A DNA stretch of 64,000 nt from Rhizobiaceae bacterium (GTDB lineage Bacteria; Pseudomonadota; Alphaproteobacteria; Rhizobiales; Rhizobiaceae), in assembly GCA_017643495.1 (NCBI GenBank), contig JAEPNK010000001.1:1903623-1967622 (forward strand), read 5' to 3'. Below the pieces are notes generated by a model, which saw only the letters and a list, made by a program, of their open reading frames with translations, was not told where the DNA came from and searched no databases. Positions 35,904 to 45,731 of this stretch are shown piece after piece (positions within the stretch are counted from its first letter, which is position 1; each line of letters begins with the position of its first letter). A program made the position numbers and the translations under genes.

Positions 35904-36367
35904 CCGAAAAACTGATAACCGGAGGTTGCCAGTGCGGCACGATGCGATACCAGTTGGAAAAGCTGGGTCGCGCATCGATTTGCCATTGCCGCATGTGCCA
36001 GAAAGCCATGGGCAATTACTTCGCCCCCCTCGTTGTCGCAGAGGGTTTTGAGTGGGTGCGTGGCAAACCTGCACGCTTTGCATCATCCAATGTCAGCAAC
36101 CGGGTGTTCTGTGCGGTATGCGGTACACCGCTTGTGCTGGAAACCGGCGACGAGATCGAGCTTGCCATTCCAACGCTCGATGATCCGACGATCGTAAGTG
36201 TCGATTATCATGCCAATGTGAATGATCGCCTCGAGGTCTCCATGAAACTTCACGAGATCCCGGAAGCCTCTTCGGAATGCAAAAAGGACAATGATGAATG
36301 GAATGCGGGAATTGTCTCCAACCAGCATCCTGATCATCCGACGGACACATGGAAAGTTAAGCAATGA
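35900..36367 (+). CDS. GFA family zinc protein
   Basis: 155 residues of the GFA family (glutathione-dependent formaldehyde-activating enzyme-like, zinc-binding). Zinc cysteines are seen in '[10 protein letters not shown]', '[12 protein letters not shown]' and '[10 protein letters not shown]'. Few members have proven activity, so I give only the family. GTG start overlaps the cysS stop and its stop overlaps the cimA start (ATGA), so it is embedded in the cysS-cimA-rarD transcript. Confidence 0.86.
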   Translation: MTEKLITGGCQCGTMRYQLEKLGRASICHCRMCQKAMGNYFAPLVVAEGFEWVRGKPARFASSNVSNRVFCAVCGTPLVLETGDEIELAIPTLDDPTIVSVDYHANVNDRLEVSMKLHEIPEASSECKKDNDEWNAGIVSNQHPDHPTDTWKVKQ

Positions 36368-37956
36368 GCCGTGAACGCATATTCCTTTTCGATACCACGC
36401 TCAGGGATGGTCAGCAGACGCCCGGAATAGACTTTTCGGTTCAGGACAAGGTTTTGATTGCTGAAATGCTGGACGAACTCGGCGTTGATTACGTGGAAGG
36501 GGGATATCCGGGCGCCAATCCCACTGACACCGAGTTTTTCTCGCGCAAGAGAACGCAGAAGGCAGGGTTTGTAGGCTTCGGCATGACCAAGCGCCCGGGT
36601 ATTTCTGCGTCCAATGACCCCGGACTTGCTGCGCTTCTCCAGGCCAGTACGGATGCCACGTGCTTTGTGGCGAAAGCTTGGGACTATCACGTCAAGGTTG
36701 CGCTGGGTACGACGAACGAAGAAAACCTTGCCTGCGTAAAGGTATCTGTTGAAGCTGCAAAGGAAGCCGGACAGGAAGTCATGGTGGATTGCGAGCATTT
36801 CTTTGATGGTTACAAGGCCAACCCCGAATATGCGCTGCAATGCGCAACAGAAGCCTTCAAGGCGGGCGCTCGATGGGTGGTTCTTTGCGACACAAATGGT
36901 GGTACCCAGCCTGATGAAATCGAGATCATTATTCATCAGGTGCAAAAGCACATCCCCGGAGAATTTCTGGGTATACATGCCCATGATGATACAGGGCAGG
37001 CTGTTGCAAATTCACTGGCGGCAGTCAGGGCAGGAGTACGCCAGATACAGGGCACTTTGAACGGTATCGGAGAGCGGTGTGGAAATGCCAATCTCGTAAC
37101 CCTGATCCCGACACTTGCCCTGAAACCTGCATATGCAGACGATTTTGAAATCGGAATAAAGGCCGACAAACTTCAGGACCTTACCCGGATTTCACATCGC
37201 TTTGATGAAATGCTGAACCGTGCCCCGCTCAGCCAGTCACCCTATGTCGGGTCTTCTGCCTTTGCCACCAAGGCCGGGATCCATGCCTCGGCCATCCTGA
37301 AAGAACCTGAAACCTACGAACACGTTCCACCGGAAACTGTAGGAAATACGCGTCGCGTCATGGTTTCGGATCAGGGCGGCAAGTCAAATTTCATCGATAT
37401 GCTGGCAAGGAGAGGCATTTCCGTCGACAAGTCGGACCCCAATCTCGATACCCTTATAGCCGTTGTAAAGGAACGCGAAGCGGCCGGATTTGCCTATGAG
37501 GCTGCCGATGCAAGCTTTGAGTTGCTGGCCAGACGGTATCTCGGCACCGTCCCGGAATTCTTCAAGGTAGACAGTTTCCGCGTACAGGTTGAGCGCCGCT
37601 TCAATGCCATCGGAGATGTGATTACAGTGTCAGAGGCGGTCGTCAAACTCACTGTAGACGGGGAAACCGTACTCTCGGTGGCGGAAGGCCAGGGGCCGGT
37701 CAACGCCCTTGACAATGCGCTCCGCAAGGACCTTGGAAAATTTCAGGATCAGATCGATGATCTTGAACTCGTGGACTACAAGGTCCGGATACTGAATGGC
37801 GGTACGGAAGCCATTACTCGTGTTCTTATTGATTCCATGGATGCGGCAGGACAAATCTGGACTACTGTTGGGGTTTCAGACAATATCATTGATGCATCCT
37901 TCCAGGCGCTGATTGACTCCATCAACTTCAAACTTTCCAAGCCGGGTAAAACATGA
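36364..37956 (+). CDS. cimA: Citramalate synthase
   Basis: Condenses pyruvate and acetyl-CoA to (R)-citramalate, a threonine-independent route to isoleucine. 530 residues. Seen: catalytic 'FDTTLRDGQQTPGIDFS', 'EGGYPGANPTD', 'CDTNGGTQPDEIE', metal 'GIHAHDDTGQAVANS', 'GTLNGIGERCGNANL', and a C-terminal LeuA-type regulatory domain (about 400-525). Length and the CimA-type spacing separate it from LeuA and homocitrate synthase, though homocitrate or isopropylmalate synthase cannot be fully excluded by eye. Coupled by 4-bp overlaps to the genes on both sides. Confidence 0.9.
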   Translation: MSRERIFLFDTTLRDGQQTPGIDFSVQDKVLIAEMLDELGVDYVEGGYPGANPTDTEFFSRKRTQKAGFVGFGMTKRPGISASNDPGLAALLQASTDATCFVAKAWDYHVKVALGTTNEENLACVKVSVEAAKEAGQEVMVDCEHFFDGYKANPEYALQCATEAFKAGARWVVLCDTNGGTQPDEIEIIIHQVQKHIPGEFLGIHAHDDTGQAVANSLAAVRAGVRQIQGTLNGIGERCGNANLVTLIPTLALKPAYADDFEIGIKADKLQDLTRISHRFDEMLNRAPLSQSPYVGSSAFATKAGIHASAILKEPETYEHVPPETVGNTRRVMVSDQGGKSNFIDMLARRGISVDKSDPNLDTLIAVVKEREAAGFAYEAADASFELLARRYLGTVPEFFKVDSFRVQVERRFNAIGDVITVSEAVVKLTVDGETVLSVAEGQGPVNALDNALRKDLGKFQDQIDDLELVDYKVRILNGGTEAITRVLIDSMDAAGQIWTTVGVSDNIIDASFQALIDSINFKLSKPGKT

Positions 37957-38906
37957 ATGTAAAACCACCGGTCACCCCTTCCACGGGTGATGAATCGCGT
38001 GCCGGGTTTTTCTTTGCCCTTTCCGCCTTTCTTATCTGGGGGGTGCTTGCACTTTTCTGGAAAGCAACTTCTCACATTGATGCAGTGGAAGTGACCGCAC
38101 ACCGCGTCGTGTGGTCTTTGCCTGTTGCCGTTGCAATCTTGTGGGCAATGGGGCGAACAGGGGACGTCTTGCCTGCGATGCGTTCTCCGAGAAAACTTGG
38201 AATATTGTTCATCTGCGCAACAATTATCAGTCTCAACTGGGGTGTTTTCATCTGGGCGATTTCCGTGGATCGCACCATTGATACGGCGCTCGCCTACTAC
38301 ATCAACCCGCTGGTGAGCGTTGCGATGGGAGCAATTTTTCTGGGCGAGCGTTTCAACCGCCTGCAACTGATCGCCATAGCAATTGCTTTTTGTGCGGTTC
38401 TGTTGCTGTCAGTACTGTCTGGCGAGGTACCCTGGATCAGCCTTTGGCTTGCTGGCACCTTTGCCCTGTATGGCCTGCTTCGCAAAACCGTGGATGTCGG
38501 TCCGGCCCAGGGCTTTCTGGTTGAGGTCATCCTGATGTTTCCGTTCGGAGCAATCTATGTTCTTGTATTGCTTGCTGATGGCGCCTCGTCCTTTCTGGCA
38601 GGTTCGGGAACGGACAATTTGCTTCTTATACTTGCAGGGCCAGCGACATCCATTCCCTTGATCCTTTATGCAAGCGGGGCAAAAAGGCTGCGTTTGGCAA
38701 CCATTGGTATGATGCAATACATCGCTCCAACCATGATTTTCCTGATTGGCCTTTTCATCTTCAAGGAACCGATCAGCCAATGGCAGTGGCTGGCCTTTGC
38801 AATGATCTGGATAGCGCTTGCATTCTACTCCTGGTCACTGACCGGAAAGCGTATGCAGAGTGAAACTGCCCCGGGCCAGGCCGGGGGCAGCAGCGCCGCA
38901 GAGTAA
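37953..38906 (+). CDS. rarD: RarD-type EamA/DMT transporter
   Basis: 317 residues, about ten hydrophobic segments, two EamA repeats. The N-terminal part 'AFLIWGVLALFWKAT' and 'EVTAHRVVWSLPVAV' match RarD, which was tied to chloramphenicol sensitivity in Pseudomonas but has no agreed substrate. Begins inside the cimA stop. Near its 3' end lies a strong GC hairpin (CTGCCCCGG 38866 / CCGGGGGCAG 38881) without a T-run; 23 bp later is the stop of the convergent phosphodiesterase gene. Confidence 0.86.
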   Translation: MNVKPPVTPSTGDESRAGFFFALSAFLIWGVLALFWKATSHIDAVEVTAHRVVWSLPVAVAILWAMGRTGDVLPAMRSPRKLGILFICATIISLNWGVFIWAISVDRTIDTALAYYINPLVSVAMGAIFLGERFNRLQLIAIAIAFCAVLLLSVLSGEVPWISLWLAGTFALYGLLRKTVDVGPAQGFLVEVILMFPFGAIYVLVLLADGASSFLAGSGTDNLLLILAGPATSIPLILYASGAKRLRLATIGMMQYIAPTMIFLIGLFIFKEPISQWQWLAFAMIWIALAFYSWSLTGKRMQSETAPGQAGGSSAAE

Positions 38907-38929
38907 ATGTGTCCGGGCTTGTAAGCGGT

Positions 38930-40144
38930 TTATTTCAGGCCAAAACAATTTGCATAGTAAGTTGTTGTTGCAGGCCAGTCAGAGAAAAGTCCCTTGATGC
39001 CAACATCCTGATGCAGCACATGCATCAACTCGTAAACGTCACCATCATTGTTCGTCACTTCCTCAATGGATTGGTAATACCAGCCGCCACCGTTTTTGAG
39101 CAATCCTGACCGTTCGGCAGTCCATGTAATGATGTTGAGACCTGCTTCCTGTGCCTTTTCTGCATAGACAGAGGGTACAATTTTTCCGTCCTTTGTTGTA
39201 ACCAGCACCCACAGGGGAGGGGCTATGTAGTTCACTCCCATGTCTTTGAGTTCCTGCATGGAATTTTCCCATGTGGTTTCGTCCATGGGTGACCAGCCTT
39301 CGATATCATAGGAATCATCCAGATAAACAGCCTGCTTGCCAAACTCGGGTTCGTTGTTGATCCAGTAAACTACATCCTCAAGGTTGAACGATTGCGGATA
39401 TACGTCCGCGGCAGGAATTCCGGCGGCCTTGTATTCGTCAATCATTGCCTGTGCGTAGTCCGCCTGTGTATAGCCGTCAAAGGGCATTTCAACAGATGGC
39501 GACTTCAATTCGGGCGTAAACTTTGACCCCAGGGACTTGATCAACTCAATGGACTCGGCATGGGTCATGAGCGTACCCTTGGTTGCGTATAGGTCGGTTC
39601 GCCATCCTGCAGTCCCGTCTACATACTCATCAACGGTTTTTGCCTTCTTGTTTGCAGCGTCCATTTTTGCATTCAGGCTTTTGAATTGCTCAAGTGTGAT
39701 TTCTGAGGTCCGGCACTCCGCAGAGGCATCTGCATTGCCTTCAGCGGGTGAGAATGAAGCATGACAGGTTGATGCTAACCCGGTCTGGAGAATGTTTGTT
39801 GTTGTGTGCAGGTCGTTTTGTGCATGCCGGCAGACAAGCTGCTTGTCTTTCGTGAATGTAACATCACACTCGATAATGCCTGCGCCCATCCTTGAAGCTG
39901 CAATGTAGGATTCCTCGGTATGTTCCGGGAATTGCAACGGAGCACCGCGATGACCTATCGACCATGTGGATGAAGAAAACGGCCCTTTTGAACACGCCTT
40001 CAGCTTTTCCTTCAGTTCGCCCTCATCCATGTCATGAACCAGATAGAACGGCCTTGGACCAAGTTGGATACCAGCGGATTCAGCAAGAGCTGATTGTGAG
40101 GTGGCGACGAGTATGGTCGTTACCAGGAATACGTTTCTGAGCAT
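38930..40144 (-). CDS. Secreted glycerophosphodiester phosphodiesterase family protein
   Basis: 404 residues: signal peptide ([21 protein letters not shown]) and a GDPD TIM barrel. Seen: '[19 protein letters not shown]' and '[20 protein letters not shown]' with the catalytic His, Arg, Glu, Asp and second His. Start at 40144, with GGAG 7 bases upstream, chosen for the signal peptide. Larger than E. coli GlpQ, with inserted segments ('[16 protein letters not shown]' region). Predicted to release glycerol 3-phosphate from phospholipid head groups in the periplasm. No glpT or ugp genes are beside it. Confidence 0.88.
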   Translation of the reverse strand: MLRNVFLVTTILVATSQSALAESAGIQLGPRPFYLVHDMDEGELKEKLKACSKGPFSSSTWSIGHRGAPLQFPEHTEESYIAASRMGAGIIECDVTFTKDKQLVCRHAQNDLHTTTNILQTGLASTCHASFSPAEGNADASAECRTSEITLEQFKSLNAKMDAANKKAKTVDEYVDGTAGWRTDLYATKGTLMTHAESIELIKSLGSKFTPELKSPSVEMPFDGYTQADYAQAMIDEYKAAGIPAADVYPQSFNLEDVVYWINNEPEFGKQAVYLDDSYDIEGWSPMDETTWENSMQELKDMGVNYIAPPLWVLVTTKDGKIVPSVYAEKAQEAGLNIITWTAERSGLLKNGGGWYYQSIEEVTNNDGDVYELMHVLHQDVGIKGLFSDWPATTTYYANCFGLK

Positions 40145-40257
40145 GTTTGTCTCCGGAAGCATTGATTGAAACACTCGAATACGACCAGAATATTGTGACG
40201 CCGGGCTTTCAGAAAAACGACAGGACGATGAAGTCCGGGGAAAAGTAACCTGAAAAC

Positions 40258-40815
40258 TCAACAGGCATCAGACAGTTTTTCCAGTACCTCGTCCACATCA
40301 TCAATTATGATTGGACGAACGAGGTTTGCCGTATGTATGAAGCCGTGATCCTTCATGTGATCAAGCAGGTTGATAACCGGATCCCAAAACCCGTTGAGAT
40401 TCAGAAAGGCAACCGGTTTGTCGTGGCGACCCAATTGCGCCCAGGTCATGATTTCAACTATTTCCTCGAGTGTGCCAAGCCCTCCAGGCAGTGCGATAAA
40501 CGCATCTGAAAGCTCAAACATCCGCTGCTTTCTGACATGCATGGTATCAACAACGATAATGTCGGGGTCAGCCGCTGATATTTCTCCCGCGCCTTCCTTT
40601 TTCAGAAGGAACTCGGGAATGATACCGCGTACAATACCGCCATGGTCACGAACGGCATTGGAGACGCCGCCCATGATTCCCCGCGCCCCGCCACCATACA
40701 CCAAGGCCACATTTGCTTTGGCCATCGCTTCTCCCAAGCGTGCTGCGGATTCCATGAAAAGTGGCTCTGTTCCGTTCTGCGAGCCGCAATAAACGCATAT
40801 TGACTTGATTTTCAT
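40258..40815 (-). CDS. LOG family protein (cytokinin riboside 5'-phosphate phosphoribohydrolase-like)
   Basis: 185 residues, Rossmann-like. Seen: '[11 protein letters not shown]', '[18 protein letters not shown]', '[17 protein letters not shown]', and the active-site signature '[18 protein letters not shown]'. LOG proteins release a base from nucleoside 5'-monophosphates; in bacteria the substrate may be AMP or another NMP rather than a cytokinin precursor. Same strand as the phosphodiesterase gene, 113 bp upstream of it. Confidence 0.9.
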   Translation of the reverse strand: MKIKSICVYCGSQNGTEPLFMESAARLGEAMAKANVALVYGGGARGIMGGVSNAVRDHGGIVRGIIPEFLLKKEGAGEISAADPDIIVVDTMHVRKQRMFELSDAFIALPGGLGTLEEIVEIMTWAQLGRHDKPVAFLNLNGFWDPVINLLDHMKDHGFIHTANLVRPIIIDDVDEVLEKLSDAC

Positions 40816-40928
40816 GTAAACTTGCTTCCTGAATCGCCTACTTAACGTATTGCCTCAAACCGGTTAGGTTCTGGTTAGGATGGTTTTGCACAAACAGCCA
40901 GCCTTTTGAAAGGGACATGGTGAACTGA

Positions 40929-42614
40929 ATGTTGAAGAATCTGGCTCCGCTTTTCTTTACGGCCGCTGGCGTGGCCTCGGCAGGTGCCGTTGGTTATGTG
41001 TTGGTAGAAAGTGGGCAATTCAATGGTCCGTCACAGGAAATATCTGCCCCTGCACCTAATGAGCAGGCCGCAAGCAAGCCACAAGGCTTGAAAGTTGAGA
41101 CGGAAAACAAAGAGGAAAAACAGTCAGTAGCCAGCTTGCCGGATGCTTCTGAACAGGCCGCAGAACCGGTTCAGGAACCGTCTGCTGTTTTGCCACGATT
41201 TGAAGTGCTGCGTGTAGAGAAAGATGGCAGCACGGTTATTGCCGGTATTGCCCAACCGGACAGCCGGATAGAAATCATGGATGCGGCAGACAGTAACCGT
41301 ATCGTTGGCGAGGGAACTGCACTTGCTTCCGGGGATTATGCGATCGTGCTGGAAAAACCGCTTTCGGCAGGCAGACACGAACTTTACATCATTTCAACCC
41401 TGAAGAATGGAGAGAAACTACAGTCTGCCGATGCGGGGTTGGTGGAAGTGCCCGAGGCTTCATCAGATGGCGGGCCAATTGTCATCGTATCGACCCCGGA
41501 TGCTCCTACGCGTGTGCTGCAGGCTCCAGAAACAGAAGTTGCATCAAAGGTTGAAGAGGATACCCAAATAGCGGCTCTCGAGAAGGTTGAACCGTCAATG
41601 AGTACGGAAGAACCTGTTCAACAGGCGGCTGGCACTCCTGACGCGAATTCTGTGACTGATGATAACACCGCGGTATCTGAGCCTGATGTTGTTGAGGCTG
41701 AACAACCACCGGCAAGCGCGGTTGCGACTGAACCTGATGCCGATACTACTGAACCTGACAGTGAAATCAGTCAAACAGAAGAAGTGCTGGAGGAGCAGGA
41801 AGCTTCTGAACCGGAAAGCGTGGTCGCCAAAGCCGAACCGCAGGATGATACTCCGCAAGCTGCCAAAGTTGTAAAAAAGCCGATTCTCATTCAGGCCGCC
41901 GATGTTGAAAGCGGGAAGGTTTACATTGCTGGCGTTGGCGAACCCGGCGATACGGTGAACATTTATGTTGGTGAAGATTTTCTGGGATCTGCAACCATTG
42001 CCGGAAATGGTTCTTTTCTGTTTGAGGGCGATTATGATTTGAAACCCGGCAGGTACCCGATACGCGCCGATATGGTGGAACCGGGAACTACAGATGTGTT
42101 GGCTCGTGCCGAAGTTTCATTGTTGCACCAACCCGAAGTTGACGTTGCCGCCACAGTTGCTGATCAGTCTCCGGAGACCTCGAACACGACGGTTGACAAC
42201 GTCGAAACACCGCCGCAGCCTACTGCTGAAACGCAAGATAGCCCATCAAACCAGATCAGAACGGACACCGGTCCTGATACGGTTGAAGATGCAGAAACAA
42301 CTGAGCCGGTGAAACCGGATATGTTGCAAGCGGGCAATACGCAGACGCCGAAAACTGAAATAGCGCAAGTCGACAATGCTGTTGATAATGACAACCCGTC
42401 CATCACGGAAATCCGGACAGGTTCGTCTGTCATCATCAGGCGCGGTGACAGTCTTTGGCGTGTGGCCCGACGCAGTTATGGCGCAGGCATCCGGTTCACG
42501 ACAATATTTGAAGCGAACCGGGATCAGGTCAGAAACCCCCACCTGATTTATCCCGGGCAAGTTTTGAAAGTTCCGGAAGAAGCACGTGCTGATGCTGACT
42601 CTGATGCTGGTTAG
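40929..42614 (+). CDS. Membrane-anchored LysM protein with Ig-like repeats
   Basis: 561 residues. N-terminal membrane segment (about 4-27, uncleaved or signal). Then acidic Pro/Glu/Ala/Thr-rich linker; Ig-like unit 1 (about 90-175, 'TVIAGIAQPDSRIEIMDAAD'); second long acidic linker (about 176-312); Ig-like unit 2 (about 316-400, 'VYIAGVGEPGDTVNIYVGED'); third linker; LysM (about 498-550, 'IIRRGDSLWRVARRSYGAG' and 'NPHLIYPGQVLKVPEE'). The LysM should bind peptidoglycan, so the protein could bridge membrane and wall. Proteins of this layout are common in Hyphomicrobiales, function unknown. Divergent from the LOG gene. Confidence 0.87.
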   Translation: MLKNLAPLFFTAAGVASAGAVGYVLVESGQFNGPSQEISAPAPNEQAASKPQGLKVETENKEEKQSVASLPDASEQAAEPVQEPSAVLPRFEVLRVEKDGSTVIAGIAQPDSRIEIMDAADSNRIVGEGTALASGDYAIVLEKPLSAGRHELYIISTLKNGEKLQSADAGLVEVPEASSDGGPIVIVSTPDAPTRVLQAPETEVASKVEEDTQIAALEKVEPSMSTEEPVQQAAGTPDANSVTDDNTAVSEPDVVEAEQPPASAVATEPDADTTEPDSEISQTEEVLEEQEASEPESVVAKAEPQDDTPQAAKVVKKPILIQAADVESGKVYIAGVGEPGDTVNIYVGEDFLGSATIAGNGSFLFEGDYDLKPGRYPIRADMVEPGTTDVLARAEVSLLHQPEVDVAATVADQSPETSNTTVDNVETPPQPTAETQDSPSNQIRTDTGPDTVEDAETTEPVKPDMLQAGNTQTPKTEIAQVDNAVDNDNPSITEIRTGSSVIIRRGDSLWRVARRSYGAGIRFTTIFEANRDQVRNPHLIYPGQVLKVPEEARADADSDAG

Positions 42615-42670
42615 CTGAATGATCCTGCTACCTCCAGGCATTTAGATCATAGGCCTGATTTATACATCAA

Positions 42671-42698
42671 TTGACTTTATCGGTATTTGCCGATAAAG
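42671..42698 (+). promoter_or_regulatory. ArsR operator/promoter
   Basis: Perfect 9-bp inverted repeat CTTTATCGG (42675-42683) / CCGATAAAG (42690-42698) with 6-bp spacer. TTGACT (42671-42676) is a good -35; GATAAA (42692-42697, spacer 15) or the overlapping ATAAAG is the likely -10. The repeat covers the promoter core, the classical place for an ArsR-family repressor. A transcript from here would begin at or very near the ATG at 42705. Confidence 0.72.
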
Positions 42699-42704
42699 CG
42701 CGGT

Positions 42705-43031
42705 ATGCCTTCCGCAAAAACCGATATCTCAGACATGTATGACATTGACTGGCTTGCCCTTTGCCTGAAGGCATTGGGTCATCCTGTCCGGCTAAAGCTG
42801 ATTGAGCAACTGCAATACAAGGACATGCCCTGTTGTGGTGATATTTGTGATTGCTTTTCTTTTTCCCAGTCGACCATTTCCCAGCATCTTTCTGTGCTGA
42901 TGGATGCCGGATTGGTTGAATGCAAGAAAATTGGCAATAAATCACATTACACCTTGAAGCACGCGACCTACAGGGAAGTGCTTGAACAGCTTCAGTGTCT
43001 GGAACAATTGAAACGGACCCCCTTTGACTGA
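42705..43031 (+). CDS. ArsR-family transcriptional regulator
   Basis: 108 residues, winged helix-turn-helix. Seen: 'LALCLKALGHPVRLKLIEQL', recognition helix 'FSFSQSTISQHLSVLMDAGL', wing 'VECKKIGNKSHYTL'. Four Cys cluster before the recognition helix ('PCCGDICDCF'); the CxC there resembles the arsenite site ELCVCDL of classical ArsR, and two more Cys are in the N- and C-terminal parts, so metal or thiol sensing is plausible. ATG 42705 has no ribosome-binding site, and the TTG at 42687 lies in the operator. Its stop overlaps the start of the ABC exporter by 8 bp. Confidence 0.88.
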   Translation: MPSAKTDISDMYDIDWLALCLKALGHPVRLKLIEQLQYKDMPCCGDICDCFSFSQSTISQHLSVLMDAGLVECKKIGNKSHYTLKHATYREVLEQLQCLEQLKRTPFD

Positions 43032-44958
43032 CCAGCAATTTTACAACTCAGACGATGCAGCCGGATTGAGGCAGCCACTTGTTGACGCTGACCGGGGCGG
43101 AATGAGCCGGACCTTTATAAATCTGTGGCCATATATGTGGCCAAGTGACAGGCCGGATCTCAAACGCCGTGTCGTGTATGCATCGCTCTTCATGGTCCTG
43201 GCGAAGATTGTTACGGTTCTTGTTCCTTATTTTTACAAGCTTGCCACAGATGCCCTGACAGGCGAATTGACAGGCGAAACCAAACTCGAGGAATGGTTGC
43301 CGATAATCCTTCTGACGCCCGTCATGCTTGTTGTAATCTACAACATTGGCCGGGTTGTTACGGTTGGCCTGAACCAGTTGCGTGACGCCCTGTTTGCCAG
43401 TGTGGGTCAGTTTGCAGTCAGGCAACTTGCGGGCATTGTTTTTGATCATCTGCATGCTCTGAGCCTGCGCTATCACCTTCAGCGCCGAACGGGCGGATTG
43501 ACCCGTATTATCGAGCGGGGAACGAAGGGTATCGAATCAATTGTCCGCTTTTCCATCCTGAACGGCTTGCCCACCATTCTCGAATTTGCGCTCATGGCAG
43601 TTGTTATCTGGATCTGGTTTGATTGGCGTTATGTTGCAATCATATCCGTGATGGTTTGGGGCTATGTATGGTTTACCATCCGGGCATCGGATTGGCGGAT
43701 CAGTATCAGACGGGACATGAATGACAGTGATACGGATGCGAATTCAAAGGCAATCGACTCCCTTCTGAATTTTGAAACCGTGAAATATTTCGGCAATGAG
43801 CGGCTGGAAGGGGAGCGTTTTGGTGAATCCATGAAACGCTATGAGTATTCAGCTACACGTGTCTGGACATCTCTGGCCTGGTTGAACTTCGGGCAAGCTG
43901 TCATCATGGGGGCAGGGCTTGTGGCCTGCATGATCCTGTCAGTTTATGCAGTCCAGGCTGGCGAGCAGACTTTGGGTGATTTTGTCATGATCAACACCCT
44001 GCTGATGCAGCTTTTCATACCTCTCAATTTTATCGGATTCATTTACCGTGAGATCAGGCAAGGCTTTGCAGACCTTGAAGACATGTTCAGAATATTGTCT
44101 GTCAAACGCGAGATTACAGACAAACCTGATGCTGCAGCAATTGACATCAGTGAAGGTGAGATTGAGTTCGACCATGTCGGTTTTTACTATGATGAAGACC
44201 GTCAGATACTGAAGGATGTTTCCTTCAAGGTTCCCGCAGGCAAAACAGTGGCGATCGTTGGTCCGTCCGGGGCAGGAAAATCAACAATTTCCCGTTTGTT
44301 GTTCCGCTTTTATGACGTGATTGAAGGTTCAATTCGCATTGATGGCCAGGATTTGCGTGATGTTACGCAACAAAGCCTGCGCGCCAATATTGGCATGGTG
44401 CCTCAGGATACAGTCCTGTTCAACGAGACGGTTGCCTACAACATTCGCTATGGTCGCCCGGGTGCCACACGTGAAGAAATTGAAAGTGCCGCTGAGATGG
44501 CGCAGATCGGTGACTTTATCCGCTCGCTGCCAGATGGATTTGAAACGGAAGTGGGTGAGCGTGGGCTCAAGCTTTCCGGAGGTGAAAAACAGCGTGTGGC
44601 GATTGCCCGTACTCTTTTGAAAGCGCCTCCCATACTCATCCTTGATGAAGCTACATCAGCTCTGGATACCCAGACGGAACAGGAAATCCAGTCGGCGCTG
44701 GACATTGTATCCCGGGACAGAACCACGGTTGTGATTGCCCATCGACTGTCGACAATTGTTTCCGCAGACGAAATTCTCGTTCTTCAGAAAGGAAGCATTG
44801 TCGAACGTGGCACGCACAGGGCACTTTTGAAGAAGAAGGGGCTTTATTCCGAAATGTGGAACCGCCAGCGTGAAGCAACGGAAGCAGAAGAACGTTTAAG
44901 ACTTGCACGTGAAAGTGATAAAATGGGTATTCTTACGCGCAAAAAACCCGCCAACTAG
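43024..44958 (+). CDS. Atm1/HMT1-type ABC exporter
   Basis: Half-transporter of 644 residues: six membrane segments (about 50-350) fused to an ATPase domain (about 380-620). Seen: Walker A '[16 protein letters not shown]', Q-loop '[15 protein letters not shown]', signature '[19 protein letters not shown]', Walker B '[12 protein letters not shown]', and switch His in '[12 protein letters not shown]'. The TM part ('[20 protein letters not shown]', '[14 protein letters not shown]') is of the Atm1 type that exports glutathione conjugates or persulfides and relates to iron-sulfur and heavy-metal tolerance. Start TTG 43024 overlaps arsR; ATG 43102 is an alternative. Control by the upstream repressor is likely. 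Confidence 0.92.
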   Translation: MTDQQFYNSDDAAGLRQPLVDADRGGMSRTFINLWPYMWPSDRPDLKRRVVYASLFMVLAKIVTVLVPYFYKLATDALTGELTGETKLEEWLPIILLTPVMLVVIYNIGRVVTVGLNQLRDALFASVGQFAVRQLAGIVFDHLHALSLRYHLQRRTGGLTRIIERGTKGIESIVRFSILNGLPTILEFALMAVVIWIWFDWRYVAIISVMVWGYVWFTIRASDWRISIRRDMNDSDTDANSKAIDSLLNFETVKYFGNERLEGERFGESMKRYEYSATRVWTSLAWLNFGQAVIMGAGLVACMILSVYAVQAGEQTLGDFVMINTLLMQLFIPLNFIGFIYREIRQGFADLEDMFRILSVKREITDKPDAAAIDISEGEIEFDHVGFYYDEDRQILKDVSFKVPAGKTVAIVGPSGAGKSTISRLLFRFYDVIEGSIRIDGQDLRDVTQQSLRANIGMVPQDTVLFNETVAYNIRYGRPGATREEIESAAEMAQIGDFIRSLPDGFETEVGERGLKLSGGEKQRVAIARTLLKAPPILILDEATSALDTQTEQEIQSALDIVSRDRTTVVIAHRLSTIVSADEILVLQKGSIVERGTHRALLKKKGLYSEMWNRQREATEAEERLRLARESDKMGILTRKKPAN

Positions 44959-44969
44959 TTGGCAGGTTT
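44944..44969. other. Palindromic hairpin at the end of the ABC exporter gene
   Basis: AAACCCGCCAAC TA GTTGGCAGGTTT forms a 12-bp stem (one mismatch) around the stop codon at 44956-44958. No T-run follows, so it may be a weak terminator, an RNA-stability element, or part of the psd leader. Confidence 0.45.
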
Positions 44970-45022
44970 GTATCCGTACCGGAAAACTGGTAGCCAGTTC
45001 GGCAACAAAACAGGTGTCTTTC

Positions 45023-45721
45023 ATGTCTCTCGTACAATCGATTAAAAATGCTGTTCCACCCATCCATCGCGAGGGCTATCCCTTCATCGCAGGCTTCGCG
45101 GTTGCTACCCTTGTTCTGGGTTGGATTTGGGATCCCCTGTTTTATCTGGGGCTTGCGTTGACGTGCTGGTGCGCCTTGTTTTTCCGTGACCCGAAGCGGG
45201 TTACACCAGTTAGCAGCGATCTTGTAATCAGCCCCGCAGACGGGAAAATATCCCTGGTCGGGAACCGGGTTCCACCTCCCGAGCTCGGGCTTGGCAATGA
45301 AGAAATGCTCAGAATTTCTGTCTTTATGAATGTTTTCAATTGCCATGTGAACCGTTCGCCGGTGAAAGGGAAGATACTTCGCAAAATTCACAAGGCCGGA
45401 AAGTTTGTGAATGCCGAACTGGACAAGGCATCAGACGACAACGAACGCAATTCCCTGGTGATTGATACCGAGCACGGTGAAATCGCTGTAGTGCAGATAG
45501 CGGGGCTCGTGGCTCGCCGGATCGTTTGTTGGGCTGAGCAAGGAGAAGATTTGGCAGTCGGGGAACGTTTCGGACTTATTCGTTTTGGATCGCGCCTGGA
45601 TGTTTACTTGCCCCGGGAAGCAAGCGCAGGTGTGCATGTCGGACAAACCGCAGTGGCAGGTGAAACCATTCTTGCTCGATATGGAGAGGATATCCCCATG
45701 CCGTTGATCCGGGCAAGTTAG
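45023..45721 (+). CDS. psd: Phosphatidylserine decarboxylase proenzyme
   Basis: Converts phosphatidylserine to phosphatidylethanolamine in the inner membrane. 232 residues, the short (archaeal/alphaproteobacterial) type. Seen: N-terminal hydrophobic region (about 18-55), '[12 protein letters not shown]', '[17 protein letters not shown]', and the self-cleavage site Gly-Ser in '[12 protein letters not shown]', which yields the pyruvoyl alpha chain. Start at ATG 45023; an open frame upstream overlaps the ABC exporter and has no homology. pssA follows after 10 bp. Confidence 0.95.
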   Translation: MSLVQSIKNAVPPIHREGYPFIAGFAVATLVLGWIWDPLFYLGLALTCWCALFFRDPKRVTPVSSDLVISPADGKISLVGNRVPPPELGLGNEEMLRISVFMNVFNCHVNRSPVKGKILRKIHKAGKFVNAELDKASDDNERNSLVIDTEHGEIAVVQIAGLVARRIVCWAEQGEDLAVGERFGLIRFGSRLDVYLPREASAGVHVGQTAVAGETILARYGEDIPMPLIRAS

Positions 45722-45731
45722 GTAACTCCAT

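Noticed and set aside
38866-38890. Strong GC hairpin near the end of rarD
   Set aside because: Inside the coding region and without a T-run on either strand, so not called a terminator.
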